Positions 33,215 to 42,373 of a stretch of DNA of 42,807 nt are shown here, one piece after another. The notes below the pieces were generated by a model, which saw only the letters and a program-made list of their open reading frames with translations, was not told the origin of the DNA and did no database searches. The stretch comes from CAYOBW01 sp964402115 (GTDB lineage Bacteria > Verrucomicrobiota > Kiritimatiellia > UBA8416 > CAYOBW01): positions 1-42,807 of the forward strand of contig CAYOBW010000023.1 in the NCBI GenBank assembly GCA_964402115.1, in the 5' to 3' direction. Numbering within the stretch: the first letter of the stretch is position 1; each line of letters begins with the position of its first letter. The translations under genes and the position numbers were made by a program.

Positions 33215-33243
33215 GTTTAAGCCAAAAGACCGTCATCTGTCAA
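33215..33243 (-). promoter_or_regulatory. possible rex promoter
   Basis: On the minus strand TTGACA (33238-33243), a 17-base spacer and TTAAAC (33215-33220) give a plausible housekeeping-type promoter 8 bases before the rex ATG. The -10 is a weak match, and the distance to the start codon would leave a very short leader. Confidence 0.4.
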
Positions 33244-33263
33244 ACATTTCACGAATGAAATGT
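33244..33263. promoter_or_regulatory. perfect 20-base palindrome upstream of rex
   Basis: ACATTTCA-CGAA-TGAAATGT is a perfect 8-base inverted repeat with a 4-base centre. It abuts the TTGACA box of the putative rex promoter on the upstream side. The half-site order (TTTCA then TGAAA) differs from a Rex box, so it may bind another regulator, or could be an RNA hairpin for the end of the upstream methyltransferase gene. Confidence 0.55.
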
Positions 33264-33291
33264 GCAAGCGTGGTTTGAGGAACCACCGCAC

Positions 33292-34011
33292 TCACCGCTT
33301 GAACAGGAGAACAACCCGGGGATTGGCGCCGTTCACCACGTCGAAACCGAGTGCGTCCGCCAGCCAGTCGAACGTCCGCGGGTGATAGAAGGCTACATGC
33401 GTCTCGTCGTTCGCGTAGTTCCAGGTGCGAAAGGACGCCCGATCAGCCCAAGGCGCCGTCATCACCACGAGGAGTCCCCCGGACCTGAGCAACCCCGCCA
33501 TGCGCTTCCAGTCTTCAAGGGGATTGAAGAAGTGCTCGACAACCTCGGTGGCGAAGAGAAAATCGAAGGGGCCGGCAGGGCAATCGGGGAAGAAGAAGGG
33601 GTCATAATTCTCGCACCGCAAGCCGGCCGACTCGAGCAGCCCGCTCAGGGTGGGCACGGGCCCGCACCCGTAATCCAGCCCGCGCATCGCGGGTGTCAAG
33701 CGCGGCAGCGCGGGATCGATCGCCTGACGCAGGAATGCCACGTAGCCGGCGTCAGCGGGACCATTCTGGTGCTTGGCGTAGCGCTCCCGCTCGGCGCCCG
33801 GCGCCGGCAGAAACTCGGTCTCCACGAATATCAGCGCGCACCGTCCGCACACGCGGTGGCGGCGTTTCGTCACGTCCACTAAACCCTCGAAAGGCCCCGG
33901 CGCACCGCACAGGGGGCAGGACGCGTCGCGGGGTGTAACAGCACCGCCGCCTCCCTGCTCCCGCGTCAGGCAGGCGCCTTCCTGGGGCTCTTTCCGTATC
34001 ACCGGGTTCAT
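33292..34011 (-). CDS. class I SAM-dependent methyltransferase with N-terminal zinc ribbon
   Basis: A 239-residue methyltransferase. The N-terminus has a four-cysteine zinc-ribbon-like motif (CPLCG ... CGRCALIF, about residues 32-60). The SAM-binding glycine-rich loop is LDYGCGPVPTLSGLLESAG (near 110), followed by FDFLFATEVVEHFFNP, typical of type 11/23 methyltransferases. Proteins with this zinc ribbon plus methyltransferase layout often act in polysaccharide or lipid modification, but the acceptor here is unknown. ATG 34011 is used for lack of a better start; no clear ribosome-binding site is visible. It lies 84 bases upstream of rex on the same strand and may be transcribed separately. Confidence 0.85.
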   Translation of the reverse strand: MNPVIRKEPQEGACLTREQGGGGAVTPRDASCPLCGAPGPFEGLVDVTKRRHRVCGRCALIFVETEFLPAPGAERERYAKHQNGPADAGYVAFLRQAIDPALPRLTPAMRGLDYGCGPVPTLSGLLESAGLRCENYDPFFFPDCPAGPFDFLFATEVVEHFFNPLEDWKRMAGLLRSGGLLVVMTAPWADRASFRTWNYANDETHVAFYHPRTFDWLADALGFDVVNGANPRVVLLFKR

Positions 34012-34100
34012 GGGCTGCCGCGAACGTACCACGCCTTGCGCCCGCTGGTAAGCGGGAAAAGTAGTGGTGCAGTGACGCAGGGGACTTACATTGCGCATAA

Positions 34101-34116
34101 CGGCCGGGGACGGCCG
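34101..34116. repeat. short palindrome, possible decayed copy of the inverted-repeat element
   Basis: CGGCCG-GGGA-CGGCCG is a 6-bp stem around a 4-base loop. The flanks (TGCGCATAA before and TCTCCAT after) resemble the interior of the two elements at 1460 and 13790, but the terminal arms are missing. It may be a remnant, or a chance hairpin in GC-rich DNA, in the 207-base gap between divergent genes. Confidence 0.3.
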
Positions 34117-34218
34117 TCTCCATGGCGCGGGCAGGCGACGAGGCGTTGGGGGCTTCTGAAGAGCTGGAACCGCTGCTGGACGCTTGGCACGCGCCGCCAC
34201 CCGGTGTAGCCTCTGCGC

Positions 34219-34632
34219 ATGTTCACGGCCAAAGGGTATCGCACGTTCAATGGCCTCCTGCTGCTGGTCCTGCTCGGACTGCCGCTGGTCGGGTTGTTCA
34301 CGCTGGCCGTCGGCCGCTGGACAGGACACCCGCTGACCACGTGTGGATCGGTGGTCTGGCTCAACCGTCCCTGCCCGTTGTGCGGGCTGACACGAGCGGC
34401 CGACGCGCTGCTGCACGGCCGACTGGCGGAGGCGCAGCGCTGGCACATGGCCGTGCTGCCTTTCGCGCTGGTCTACGGGGCCGAAGTGCTCGCCCGCCTG
34501 GTGCTGTGGCTCCGGGCAACGCCCGCGCCTGAGATCCTCTTGCGCCGGCAGCACCTGGACCGCCTCGTCCATCTGGCCATGGGCCTGGCCTACCTGCTGT
34601 ACACCGCCCTGTTCTACCTCGCCCCCGGCTGA
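34219..34632 (+). CDS. DUF2752 membrane protein
   Basis: A 137-residue protein with three hydrophobic segments (about residues 10-32, 75-97 and 113-135). RPCPLCGLTRA (near residues 50-60) is the CPxCGxTRA hallmark of DUF2752, a family of small inner-membrane proteins of unknown function. The start is ATG 34219; no strong ribosome-binding site is visible. Its last 19 bases overlap the end of the convergent large membrane protein gene. Confidence 0.85.
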   Translation: MFTAKGYRTFNGLLLLVLLGLPLVGLFTLAVGRWTGHPLTTCGSVVWLNRPCPLCGLTRAADALLHGRLAEAQRWHMAVLPFALVYGAEVLARLVLWLRATPAPEILLRRQHLDRLVHLAMGLAYLLYTALFYLAPG

Positions 34633-37322
34633 CCCGTCGCCCGGTCGCCGCCGTCGTCGCACACCACCGCAGCCCCGACCAGCACGGCCAGGTCGTCCGG
34701 GAAATTCCGCAAGCCCGGATTCCACGGAGGATTGGCGCCGAAGTGCACCGCCACCGTGTTCCCCGAGTTATCGGCGCGAACGGGCAACGTGCGCCACTCC
34801 CACCGTCCGGGTGACAACAGCAGCGGCTGGCGATAGCCGCGGTCCGTCGCCAGCGAGTACCCGGTGACAGGCTGCTGTTCGTTCAGCCACAACAGCAGGC
34901 AGACCGTCGCCGGCCGCCCCCGGGGCACCGGTAGCAGCAGTTCGCCCCCGGCCCGCACCCAGCGCGCGGGGAATGCGTCCACGGTTTGCGTGGCACAGAG
35001 CCTGGGCGGCAAGGGCACGGCGGACACGGCCGCGCCCGCCCGGGCTTCCACGTTGGCCAGCACGGCCCCCGCGCCCGTGGCGCACACAACCAGCGAGGTC
35101 GCGTCGGCCGCCACCTGGGACAGCACGGCCAGCCACCACCGCTCATGCAGGTGCGTCCACTGCGCCGCCCTCCCCGCCAGTCCCGGCGCGATCAACTCCG
35201 GCGGCCGCACAGCCGAATCGCCGTGCAGATACAGCAGCGCGTCGAACCTCGGCGCGCCGGGCGGCACGACGGGCCAGGGCAGGCAGACGTCCTGCCCCGG
35301 GGGCAGCGGCACGCCCGTCACCTTGGCCGACCGTAACTGGTTCGCGAACCGCGCCAGGCCCATGTTGCCGCCGTCGAGTGCGCGCACGTAAGGCAACTCC
35401 GGCGCCGGCCCGCGGGCGCGCTTGAACGTCATCCGGTAAAGGTAGAGCGTGAGGTCATGGCGCCGCGCGGGCCCCGGCAGCGCGTTGCGCGCGCTGGGCA
35501 GGCGCCAGCCCCACCAGGCTTCCTGCCGCACCAGCGTAAAGTCGAAGTGATGGCTCACGGGGTTCGGGAACGGAGACAGGAAGAACGCGGCACGCTCCGG
35601 GGATCTCCGCATGATCTCGCGCCAGGCAAGCTCACCCGGCCGGTAGTCGTTCCGGCGATCGCTGTCGAAGGCAAGCACCGGCAGGCCGAAGACGTGCTCG
35701 AAAGGCGCCACGACGCGCGTGTACTCGCCCAGCAGCATCCCGCCCTCGCGCTGCACCGCGGCCGCAAAGGGGCGGAGCAAGCGGTGGAAACCCGCGTACT
35801 CCGTGCGCGTGTAGAGCTGCACCTTGTGCCAGGCCAGCGACCCCGCCAGCAGGGCCACACCCACGGCGGTCAGCGGCGTGCTCCACCCGCGTATGCGCGC
35901 CGCGCCGGCGGCAACCGCGGCCACCAGGCAGACCGTCAGCACAGGCACGGGCACGATCAGCAGCCGGCGCGTCTCCATCAGGTAGTCGCTCATCCACCCG
36001 GTCAGCAGCAACCCCGGCGCCATGGCCGCGAGAAAGCCCAGCCTGCGTGCCACGAGACCACGCGGCTGGCCGGGCCGCGGCCAGGCCAGCCAGAGCCAGC
36101 CCGCCAGCCCGGCCACCGCGGCGGCGGGCGAGGTCAGCCGCACCAGCCCGCGCCAATCGGTCAGCGTGAAGAAAGCCGCCGAGGCCCCGCTCAGCCCGGG
36201 CAGCTTGCCATCGCCACGGCGGAAGAGAAACGCCAGCAGGATCAGCGCAGGCGGCCCGAACGTCACCAGCCAGCGCACCCAAACGGCGACGCCGCCCGAC
36301 GCAGCCGCAACATCCGAGCCGTTCGCCCCACCGCCCGCTCCCCGGTCACGATTGCGCCACGCCAGCCAGGTTGCGACAGCTACCCCCGCCGTTACCACGC
36401 CGCCGATCAGCCAGGCGTGGCGCGCCGCGGCCACCGCGTGCGGCCAGATGCCGTAGCAGTCGGTCACGCGCGCCGCCTGCGCGAGAAAGCCGGCCAGCGC
36501 CGCCAGGCCCGCCGGCACCGCGAGCAGAAACAGCGGACGGCCGGCCGTGGCCACCAACCCCAGTACCGCCAGCGTGCCCAGCACGGCATACCAGGCCGTG
36601 ATGTGGAAGAAGGGCGCCGTGACCAGGCAAAGCAGCCCGAGCACGAGGTCCGGCCAGCCCTGCCGTGCGGGCCGCTCCCACGCCGCCAGTAGCAGCACCC
36701 AGGCTACTACGAGGAAGTACGCCGCGCCCAGTTCCGCGCGCGGGCAGCGGGCGTTCCAGACCACGACCGGGTTCAGGATGTAAAGCACGAACGTCGCGAG
36801 CCCCACCCAGGTCCGTCGCACCAACCGCGTCGCCAGCAGCGCCAGCACGATGGCTGTCAGCAACCCCAGCAGCGGAGCCCCGTACAGGATGGCCGCCGAC
36901 CCCAGGCCAGCGGCCAGCGGAGCCAGGAGGATCGAGTAGGCCGGCTGGAACCAGGGACCGATCCGCGCCGTGGCGAGATCGCGCACCCACAGGCAGGCGT
37001 CCTTCGTCAAGCCATAGGCCGAATGTCCGTAAAGGAACTCCTTGCGCGCGTCAGGCGCCACCTGTGCCAGCAGCTCGTCCGTGTGGAAGACGCTGCCGTG
37101 GCGGGCAAACGAACAGGCGGCATTGAGATAGGCCCCGGGATCCTGACCGCCGAAGAGGTCCTCGTGCGGCCGTGCCAGCAACGCTGCGCCGCCAACCAAG
37201 GCAGCCAGCCATGCGAGACGTGCCCACCACGCAGCGGGCCACTCCCCCCGCGCGGCGTACAGCGCGCGCCCCAGCGCCAGGCCCGCCAGCACCCACAGCC
37301 CAATCCCTGTCAGCAGTACCAT
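34614..37322 (-). CDS. large integral membrane protein, GT-C glycosyltransferase-like
   Basis: A 902-residue protein with about a dozen transmembrane helices over residues 1-500 and a mostly soluble C-terminal half. The first loop holds RPHEDLFGGQDPGAYLNAA, an acidic pair followed by a conserved region, as in GT-C (ArnT/PMT/DPM-type) transferases that use lipid-linked sugars. The C-terminal half (about 520-902) has no recognised motif and is probably periplasmic. The specific sugar donor and acceptor cannot be read. The start is ATG 37322, 98 bases from the divergent phosphopentomutase. Its end overlaps DUF2752 by 19 bases. Confidence 0.7.
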   Translation of the reverse strand: MVLLTGIGLWVLAGLALGRALYAARGEWPAAWWARLAWLAALVGGAALLARPHEDLFGGQDPGAYLNAACSFARHGSVFHTDELLAQVAPDARKEFLYGHSAYGLTKDACLWVRDLATARIGPWFQPAYSILLAPLAAGLGSAAILYGAPLLGLLTAIVLALLATRLVRRTWVGLATFVLYILNPVVVWNARCPRAELGAAYFLVVAWVLLLAAWERPARQGWPDLVLGLLCLVTAPFFHITAWYAVLGTLAVLGLVATAGRPLFLLAVPAGLAALAGFLAQAARVTDCYGIWPHAVAAARHAWLIGGVVTAGVAVATWLAWRNRDRGAGGGANGSDVAAASGGVAVWVRWLVTFGPPALILLAFLFRRGDGKLPGLSGASAAFFTLTDWRGLVRLTSPAAAVAGLAGWLWLAWPRPGQPRGLVARRLGFLAAMAPGLLLTGWMSDYLMETRRLLIVPVPVLTVCLVAAVAAGAARIRGWSTPLTAVGVALLAGSLAWHKVQLYTRTEYAGFHRLLRPFAAAVQREGGMLLGEYTRVVAPFEHVFGLPVLAFDSDRRNDYRPGELAWREIMRRSPERAAFFLSPFPNPVSHHFDFTLVRQEAWWGWRLPSARNALPGPARRHDLTLYLYRMTFKRARGPAPELPYVRALDGGNMGLARFANQLRSAKVTGVPLPPGQDVCLPWPVVPPGAPRFDALLYLHGDSAVRPPELIAPGLAGRAAQWTHLHERWWLAVLSQVAADATSLVVCATGAGAVLANVEARAGAAVSAVPLPPRLCATQTVDAFPARWVRAGGELLLPVPRGRPATVCLLLWLNEQQPVTGYSLATDRGYRQPLLLSPGRWEWRTLPVRADNSGNTVAVHFGANPPWNPGLRNFPDDLAVLVGAAVVCDDGGDRATGQPGAR

Positions 37323-37420
37323 GCGACCACGATAGCGTTCACCGCGAAACCGGGCAACACCGGAATCCGGCGCGCCACTTTCCGCTTCCCGACAGCCCCC
37401 GCCTGCGCTAGCGTCTGGGC

Positions 37421-38650
37421 ATGCGTACGTTCCTGATCGTGCTCGATTCGGTCGGCATCGGCGCCGCGCCCGACGCGGACGCCTACGGCGATGTGGGTGC
37501 CAACACGCTGGCCAACCTCGCAGCCGCGGTTGGTGGCCTGCGCACGCCGCTCCTGCAGGCGCTCGGCCTCGGCAACATCCCCCCCCTGCTCCCGCTCGGC
37601 AGGCCCATCGCCGGCGTCCCCTCGACCGCCCGCCCGCTGGCGTCCTACGGCGCCCTGCAGGAGCAGTCCGTCGGCAAGGACACCACGACCGGGCACTGGG
37701 AACTGGCCGGCTTGAAGCTCGAACAGGGGTTCAGGCTCTTTCCCCAGACAGCGCCCTCCTTCCCGCCGGACTTGCTCGACCCGTTCACCGCCCGCACGGG
37801 CCGCGGCGTGCTCGGCAACTGCGGCGCCAGCGGCACCCGCATCATCGCCGAACTGGGCCCCGAACAGCAGCGCACGGGGTCTTGGATCGTCTACACGAGC
37901 GGCGACTCGGTCTTCCAGATCGCCGCCCACGAGGCCGTCATCCCGCTGCCCGAGCTGTATGCCGGCTGCGCCATCGCGCGCGAGCTCTGCACGCCGTACG
38001 CCGTGGGTCGCGTCATCGCCCGCCCCTACGTCGGCGAGCCCGGCCACTATACGCGCACCGAGAACCGGCGCGACTTCAGCTTCCCGCTGCCCGAGCCGAC
38101 GCTCCTCGATCGCCTCACCGCGGCCGGCGTACCCGTCACGACCGTCGGCAAGCTGGACGATATCTTCCTCGGGAGCGGCATTGCGGAGTCCTTCCATGTG
38201 GAAAACAACCGCGACGCGCAGCAGGCGTTGCTGACGCTGGCCGACCGCACCGAGCCCCTGCGCTTCGTCTTCGCCAACCTGATCGATTTCGACATGCTTT
38301 ACGGACACCGGCGCGATCCGCGCGGCTATGCCAACGCGCTGGCAGACACAGACGCATTCCTCGGCGACCTGCTCCCGCGGCTGCGCGCCGACGATGTCCT
38401 GCTGCTCACCGCCGACCACGGCAACGACCCGACGTTCAAGGGCACCGACCACACGCGGGAGTACGTGCCGCTGCTGGTGTACCGCCCTGGAAACCAGGGC
38501 GTCAGCCTCGGGATCCGCCAGGGTTTCTACGACGTGGCCCAGTCCATCGCCGCCCTGTTCGATATCCCCCCCCTGCCCCGCGGCGTGTCGTTCCTCCGGC
38601 CTCCGCCTGCCGCGACCTCGACGAAGAACACCCTCCGTACGCGACAATGA
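37421..38650 (+). CDS. deoB: phosphopentomutase
   Basis: A 409-residue alkaline-phosphatase-superfamily enzyme that interconverts ribose (or deoxyribose) 1-phosphate and 5-phosphate in nucleoside salvage. Hallmarks are LIVLDSVGIGAAPDADAYGD (metal-binding Asp at the start), GKDTTTGHWEL (the phosphorylated threonine), LIDFDMLYGHRRDPRGY, and the metal ligands in TADHGNDPT and TDHTREYVP. The length and order match DeoB. It is translationally coupled to the next gene, whose ATG overlaps its stop. Confidence 0.96.
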   Translation: MRTFLIVLDSVGIGAAPDADAYGDVGANTLANLAAAVGGLRTPLLQALGLGNIPPLLPLGRPIAGVPSTARPLASYGALQEQSVGKDTTTGHWELAGLKLEQGFRLFPQTAPSFPPDLLDPFTARTGRGVLGNCGASGTRIIAELGPEQQRTGSWIVYTSGDSVFQIAAHEAVIPLPELYAGCAIARELCTPYAVGRVIARPYVGEPGHYTRTENRRDFSFPLPEPTLLDRLTAAGVPVTTVGKLDDIFLGSGIAESFHVENNRDAQQALLTLADRTEPLRFVFANLIDFDMLYGHRRDPRGYANALADTDAFLGDLLPRLRADDVLLLTADHGNDPTFKGTDHTREYVPLLVYRPGNQGVSLGIRQGFYDVAQSIAALFDIPPLPRGVSFLRPPPAATSTKNTLRTRQ

Positions 38651-39828
38651 AACTACCATGGGAAAGCGCCCTCGCGTGCATCATGGCCAGTGCCGTGCGC
38701 GCTTGCGGCAGGTCCAAAGCAGAAGTCGCGCACCGATTGGCGCCCGCCGGCATTGCCTCCAACCGGGTTATCCCGGGTGCGGAAGACGGAACAGCTCGCC
38801 CCGTATCGTCACGCGGCAACCTTCTAGTTGGGGGACTGATCGTTCTTATCGCAGCAGGTCTGACCCTGGGATGCGCCAGCCGTCTCGCCGTGTTCTCTCC
38901 GCCGGAAGCGGCCCCGGCCTACGCCAAGAACTACACGGCGCTGCAAGCGGAACCACTCTGGCAGAAGGCGCGTCAGAAGCCCGGGCAGACGACGTATCGC
39001 TACATGTCCCCCAGCTGCTTCGAGCCGTCGGTGCTGGTGCGAATCGATATTCTCCCGGACGGAAGCAACAGAGTGGTATCCAAGAGGATAGCCGGCAGCG
39101 GCAACAAACCCGGGGCGCTCGCACTATGCGCGACAAACACCGCCCGCGCAGAGGACGTGTCCTTTATCACGAATCAACTTGCCCGCGCCGGCTTCTTTGC
39201 GCTTCCGCGCAGCATTCGTGACGAAGACGAGGCGTTAGACAGCGCCCCCGAGATTATGGAAGTCCTTCGAGATGGCGAGTATCATGCTGTCGTCTGGGAC
39301 AATGCTTACGGCCCCTTTGACGAAGTGTGCAGGCGGATGCGCGCCGTTGGGTTCCCCGGGGAGTTCGTTGTGCCGAGAACCAGCTACGCTGTTCTGAAGA
39401 TCGCATCTGCGGTGGAAAAGGGCGACGTGCCAGCCCAGTGCTTCGATCTCCCGATGATTATCTGCATTCAAGCAGGAAAGGCCTTCACGTGGCCTCACGG
39501 GGGATCGGTCAACGACGCACTCACGCCTCGGCTGTACGGCAAATCCGCGTCATACGACGAACCTCCAGCGGGTGAACGGTGGGAGTTCGAGTTCTGCGAG
39601 AACACGCCGCAAGCGCACGCCGTCCACAGAGTCGTTGTGCCGTTCGATCGAGTGACCACGAGTAGCTACAAGCGCCGCCTCGGTGCTCAAGGCGAGTACT
39701 CCGTGCGTTGGACCGCAGACGGTGCTTCCACGGAGCAACACCTCGGAATCGGGGTAAACGTGAGTGTCTTGGATAGCGATTGGGTGCTACCGCCGGGGTC
39801 AGAAGCCAACAAAGACCCTGCGAAATGA
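38647..39828 (+). CDS. uncharacterised lipoprotein-like secreted protein
   Basis: A 393-residue protein not recognised as a named family. A hydrophobic segment (about residues 59-74) ends in LTLGCAS, a lipobox with C76, but it is preceded by about 58 polar residues, longer than a normal lipoprotein signal. The real start may lie downstream of ATG 38647 (an ATG at 38683 is in frame), or the segment may be a membrane anchor. The remainder is soluble and charged, with scattered cysteines and no obvious repeat. ATG 38647 overlaps the deoB stop, and no ribosome-binding site is clear. The codon use and GC content look lower than in the neighbouring genes, hinting at a recent arrival. Confidence 0.55.
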   Translation: MKLPWESALACIMASAVRACGRSKAEVAHRLAPAGIASNRVIPGAEDGTARPVSSRGNLLVGGLIVLIAAGLTLGCASRLAVFSPPEAAPAYAKNYTALQAEPLWQKARQKPGQTTYRYMSPSCFEPSVLVRIDILPDGSNRVVSKRIAGSGNKPGALALCATNTARAEDVSFITNQLARAGFFALPRSIRDEDEALDSAPEIMEVLRDGEYHAVVWDNAYGPFDEVCRRMRAVGFPGEFVVPRTSYAVLKIASAVEKGDVPAQCFDLPMIICIQAGKAFTWPHGGSVNDALTPRLYGKSASYDEPPAGERWEFEFCENTPQAHAVHRVVVPFDRVTTSSYKRRLGAQGEYSVRWTADGASTEQHLGIGVNVSVLDSDWVLPPGSEANKDPAK

Positions 39829-39909
39829 CCACACTGCGACTTGAGACCGCGTATACGCAGAATCGCAATCTGCCGGCTCGAGAGCGCCGATAAGAAGGAC
39901 TTACCAACC

Positions 39910-42363
39910 ATGAGCGTCACAGAGCCAAACGCCAACTGGGCGATCGCGCTGACCGGGCTGCTGTTGGTTTTGAGCACGCGCCTTTCGGCTGCCGCGGAGG
40001 CGGCGCCATTCGGCTTGGCTGGCTACCCCGGTCCGGCGCCGGGGCTGGCCCGGATCGCGTGGAGAGCCGACAGCATCGCGGTCAGCGGGGGGGCGTTGAC
40101 CGCCACCTTCAAACTGGCACCCCGGGGAATCACCCTTCAGTCCGTGCGTGACGAGCAGGCCGGGAGGGACGCGCGGTGGGCGGGCGAACTGTTCCAGGTC
40201 ATCCTGCAGGATCCGGCCGGCGGTGCGGGCGAAAAGCGCTATGCCGCCTCCGCCCTGACCGCGCAAGGCGAGCCGAAGGTAACCGACCTGCCGCCCGATC
40301 CGAAGTCGGCGCGGCTGGCCGGCCGGGTTCCGGGCCAGCAGGTCGAGCTGGCGCTGCTATCGACCGACGGCCATCTCCGCGTGACGTGGCGGGCGATCGT
40401 GCGCGACGGCTCCAACTACGTGCGCCAGGAACTTGAAGCGACGGCCGCGGACGCAGCTCTCAAACTGCAGGAGATCCTGTGGCTGGACATGCAGATCGAC
40501 GGCGCCCGCACCGCCGGCAGCGTGGACGGTTCGGTCATGGTGGCCGGCAGCTTCTTTGCGGGCTGCGAGGATCCGCACGCGCTCAACTGGGCCGCCCCTG
40601 CCGGGATGCAGGTGGCCGCGTGGGCGGGCGAGGATCTCGCGTATGGCACGGTTCGCACCCGCACCTGGCCCCTGGACGGCTCCACGCTGCGGGAAGGGCG
40701 CAACGAGTTCCAGTTCCGCTACGAGCGCGGCCCGCACCGCCTGGACGTGTGGAAGGCAGCGATCCTGGAAGACGGCAAGCCCGTCGCGAAGGACGAGCAC
40801 CACGGGCGGACGGGCAGCCAGCACGTGGACAACGTCTACGCATTCACGCTGGGCAAGCCGAGGCCGGGAGCAACCTACGCCTTGCAGGCCGACCTGAGCA
40901 CCGACCCGGATTTCAAACTGCCGGCGGGGGCGAAGCTGGAGTCGTTCGGGCAGGTGCTGCTGCTCGGCGGCCAAGCCAGTGCCGCCTGTCGCCTGCCCCG
41001 GCCGATGCTGCTGGACAAGGGGCAGTCGCTCACGACTAGCCTCGTCATCGGTGCAGCTCCGGCGGGCCAGCTCCGCCGCGGGTTCCTGTACTACCTGGAG
41101 CGTGAGCGGGCGCACCCGTACCGCCCTTACCTGCACTACAACTCCTGGTACGACACCGCGTGGGCCCCCTTCGCCCTCAACGAGGGCAACTGCCTGGAGG
41201 CCATCCGGGCCTGCGGCGAGAACCTCGTGCGGAAGCACGGGGTGGTGCTGGACGGCCTGGTCTTCGACGACGGCTGGGACAACCCCAGGACCCTGTGGGA
41301 GTTCCATGCGGGCTTCCCGAAGGGCTTCGCCCCCCTGGCCGACCTCTGCCGCCAGTACCACACCCGGCTGGGCGTGTGGCTCTCGCCCTTCGGCGGGTAT
41401 GGCGAGCCGCGAAACAAGCGGCTGCAGTTCGGCCGCGAGCAGGGGTACGAGACCAACCCCACGGGCTTCTCCATGGCCGGTCCGAAGTACTACGCCGCGT
41501 TCAGGCAGGCGTGCGTGGACATGATCCGCAAGTACGGGGTGAACCACTTCAAGTTCGACGGCATCGCTGCGGGCATGATGGCCAGCGGCGGCGCGAACTA
41601 CCTGCTGGACACCGAGGCGATGCGGCGGCTGATGCTTGAACTGCGGAAGGAAGATCCCAGCCTGTACGTGAACCTGACCACCGGCTCCTGGCCCTCGCCC
41701 TTCTGGCTGCGATTTGCCGACTCGCTGTGGAGGCAGGGGGGCGACATGGGACTGGCCGGCAAGGGGTCCAAGCAGCAGCAGTGGCTCACCTATCGCGACC
41801 GGGAGGTCTACCGCAACATCGTGCGGCGCGGGCCGCTCTTCCCGCTCAATTCGCTGATGACGCAGGGAGTGGCGTACTCACGGCACGGGACCGCGGGCGA
41901 GCCGACATTCAACTCCGCCGGCTTCACGGACGACGTGCGGGCCTTCTTCGGCGCCGGCACGGGCTTGCAGGAGCTGTACATCCAGCCCGGCAGGCTGACC
42001 GACGCCGACTGGGCCGTCCTCGCCGAGGGAGCCAGGTGGGCGCGCGCGAACGCCGACGTGCTCGTGGACACGCACTGGATCAGCGGCGACCCGGGCGCCG
42101 GCGAGCCCTACGGCTACGCCTCGTGGTCCGCCCGCAAGGGAATTGTCATGGTGCGCAACCCGGATGACCAGCCGAGGGAGTTCAATCTGGATGTTGGGGC
42201 GGCCTTCGAACTGAGCCCCGGCGCCGCCCCGCGCTACACGTTGCACTGCCCCTGGGCCGACCAGGCCGGCAGCCCGTCCATGCCCGCCGAGGCGGGCAAG
42301 CCCCTCACGCTGAAACTGCAGCCGTTCGAGGTGCTGGTCCTGGACGCAACGCCGCAACCGTAA
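39910..42363 (+). CDS. secreted alpha-galactosidase-like glycosidase (GH36/GH27-like)
   Basis: An 817-residue exported protein. A signal peptide (about residues 10-33, ending LSAAAEA) is followed by a beta-rich N-terminal domain (about 40-380) and a TIM-barrel catalytic part. Barrel features are LDGLVFDDGWDNPRTLW (D453, D454, D457), FGGYGEPRNKRLQF and VNHFKFDGIAAG, whose D550 in the K-F-D motif fits the nucleophile of GH27/GH36 enzymes. SLWRQGGDMGLAG, later on, could hold the acid/base residue. A C-terminal beta domain follows (FNLDVG ... FEVLVLDA). AAGAAGGA precedes ATG 39910. It probably cleaves alpha-linked galactosides or related sugars outside the cytoplasm. The family call rests on motifs only. 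Confidence 0.72.
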   Translation: MSVTEPNANWAIALTGLLLVLSTRLSAAAEAAPFGLAGYPGPAPGLARIAWRADSIAVSGGALTATFKLAPRGITLQSVRDEQAGRDARWAGELFQVILQDPAGGAGEKRYAASALTAQGEPKVTDLPPDPKSARLAGRVPGQQVELALLSTDGHLRVTWRAIVRDGSNYVRQELEATAADAALKLQEILWLDMQIDGARTAGSVDGSVMVAGSFFAGCEDPHALNWAAPAGMQVAAWAGEDLAYGTVRTRTWPLDGSTLREGRNEFQFRYERGPHRLDVWKAAILEDGKPVAKDEHHGRTGSQHVDNVYAFTLGKPRPGATYALQADLSTDPDFKLPAGAKLESFGQVLLLGGQASAACRLPRPMLLDKGQSLTTSLVIGAAPAGQLRRGFLYYLERERAHPYRPYLHYNSWYDTAWAPFALNEGNCLEAIRACGENLVRKHGVVLDGLVFDDGWDNPRTLWEFHAGFPKGFAPLADLCRQYHTRLGVWLSPFGGYGEPRNKRLQFGREQGYETNPTGFSMAGPKYYAAFRQACVDMIRKYGVNHFKFDGIAAGMMASGGANYLLDTEAMRRLMLELRKEDPSLYVNLTTGSWPSPFWLRFADSLWRQGGDMGLAGKGSKQQQWLTYRDREVYRNIVRRGPLFPLNSLMTQGVAYSRHGTAGEPTFNSAGFTDDVRAFFGAGTGLQELYIQPGRLTDADWAVLAEGARWARANADVLVDTHWISGDPGAGEPYGYASWSARKGIVMVRNPDDQPREFNLDVGAAFELSPGAAPRYTLHCPWADQAGSPSMPAEAGKPLTLKLQPFEVLVLDATPQP

Positions 42364-42373
42364 CAGCGGCAGG

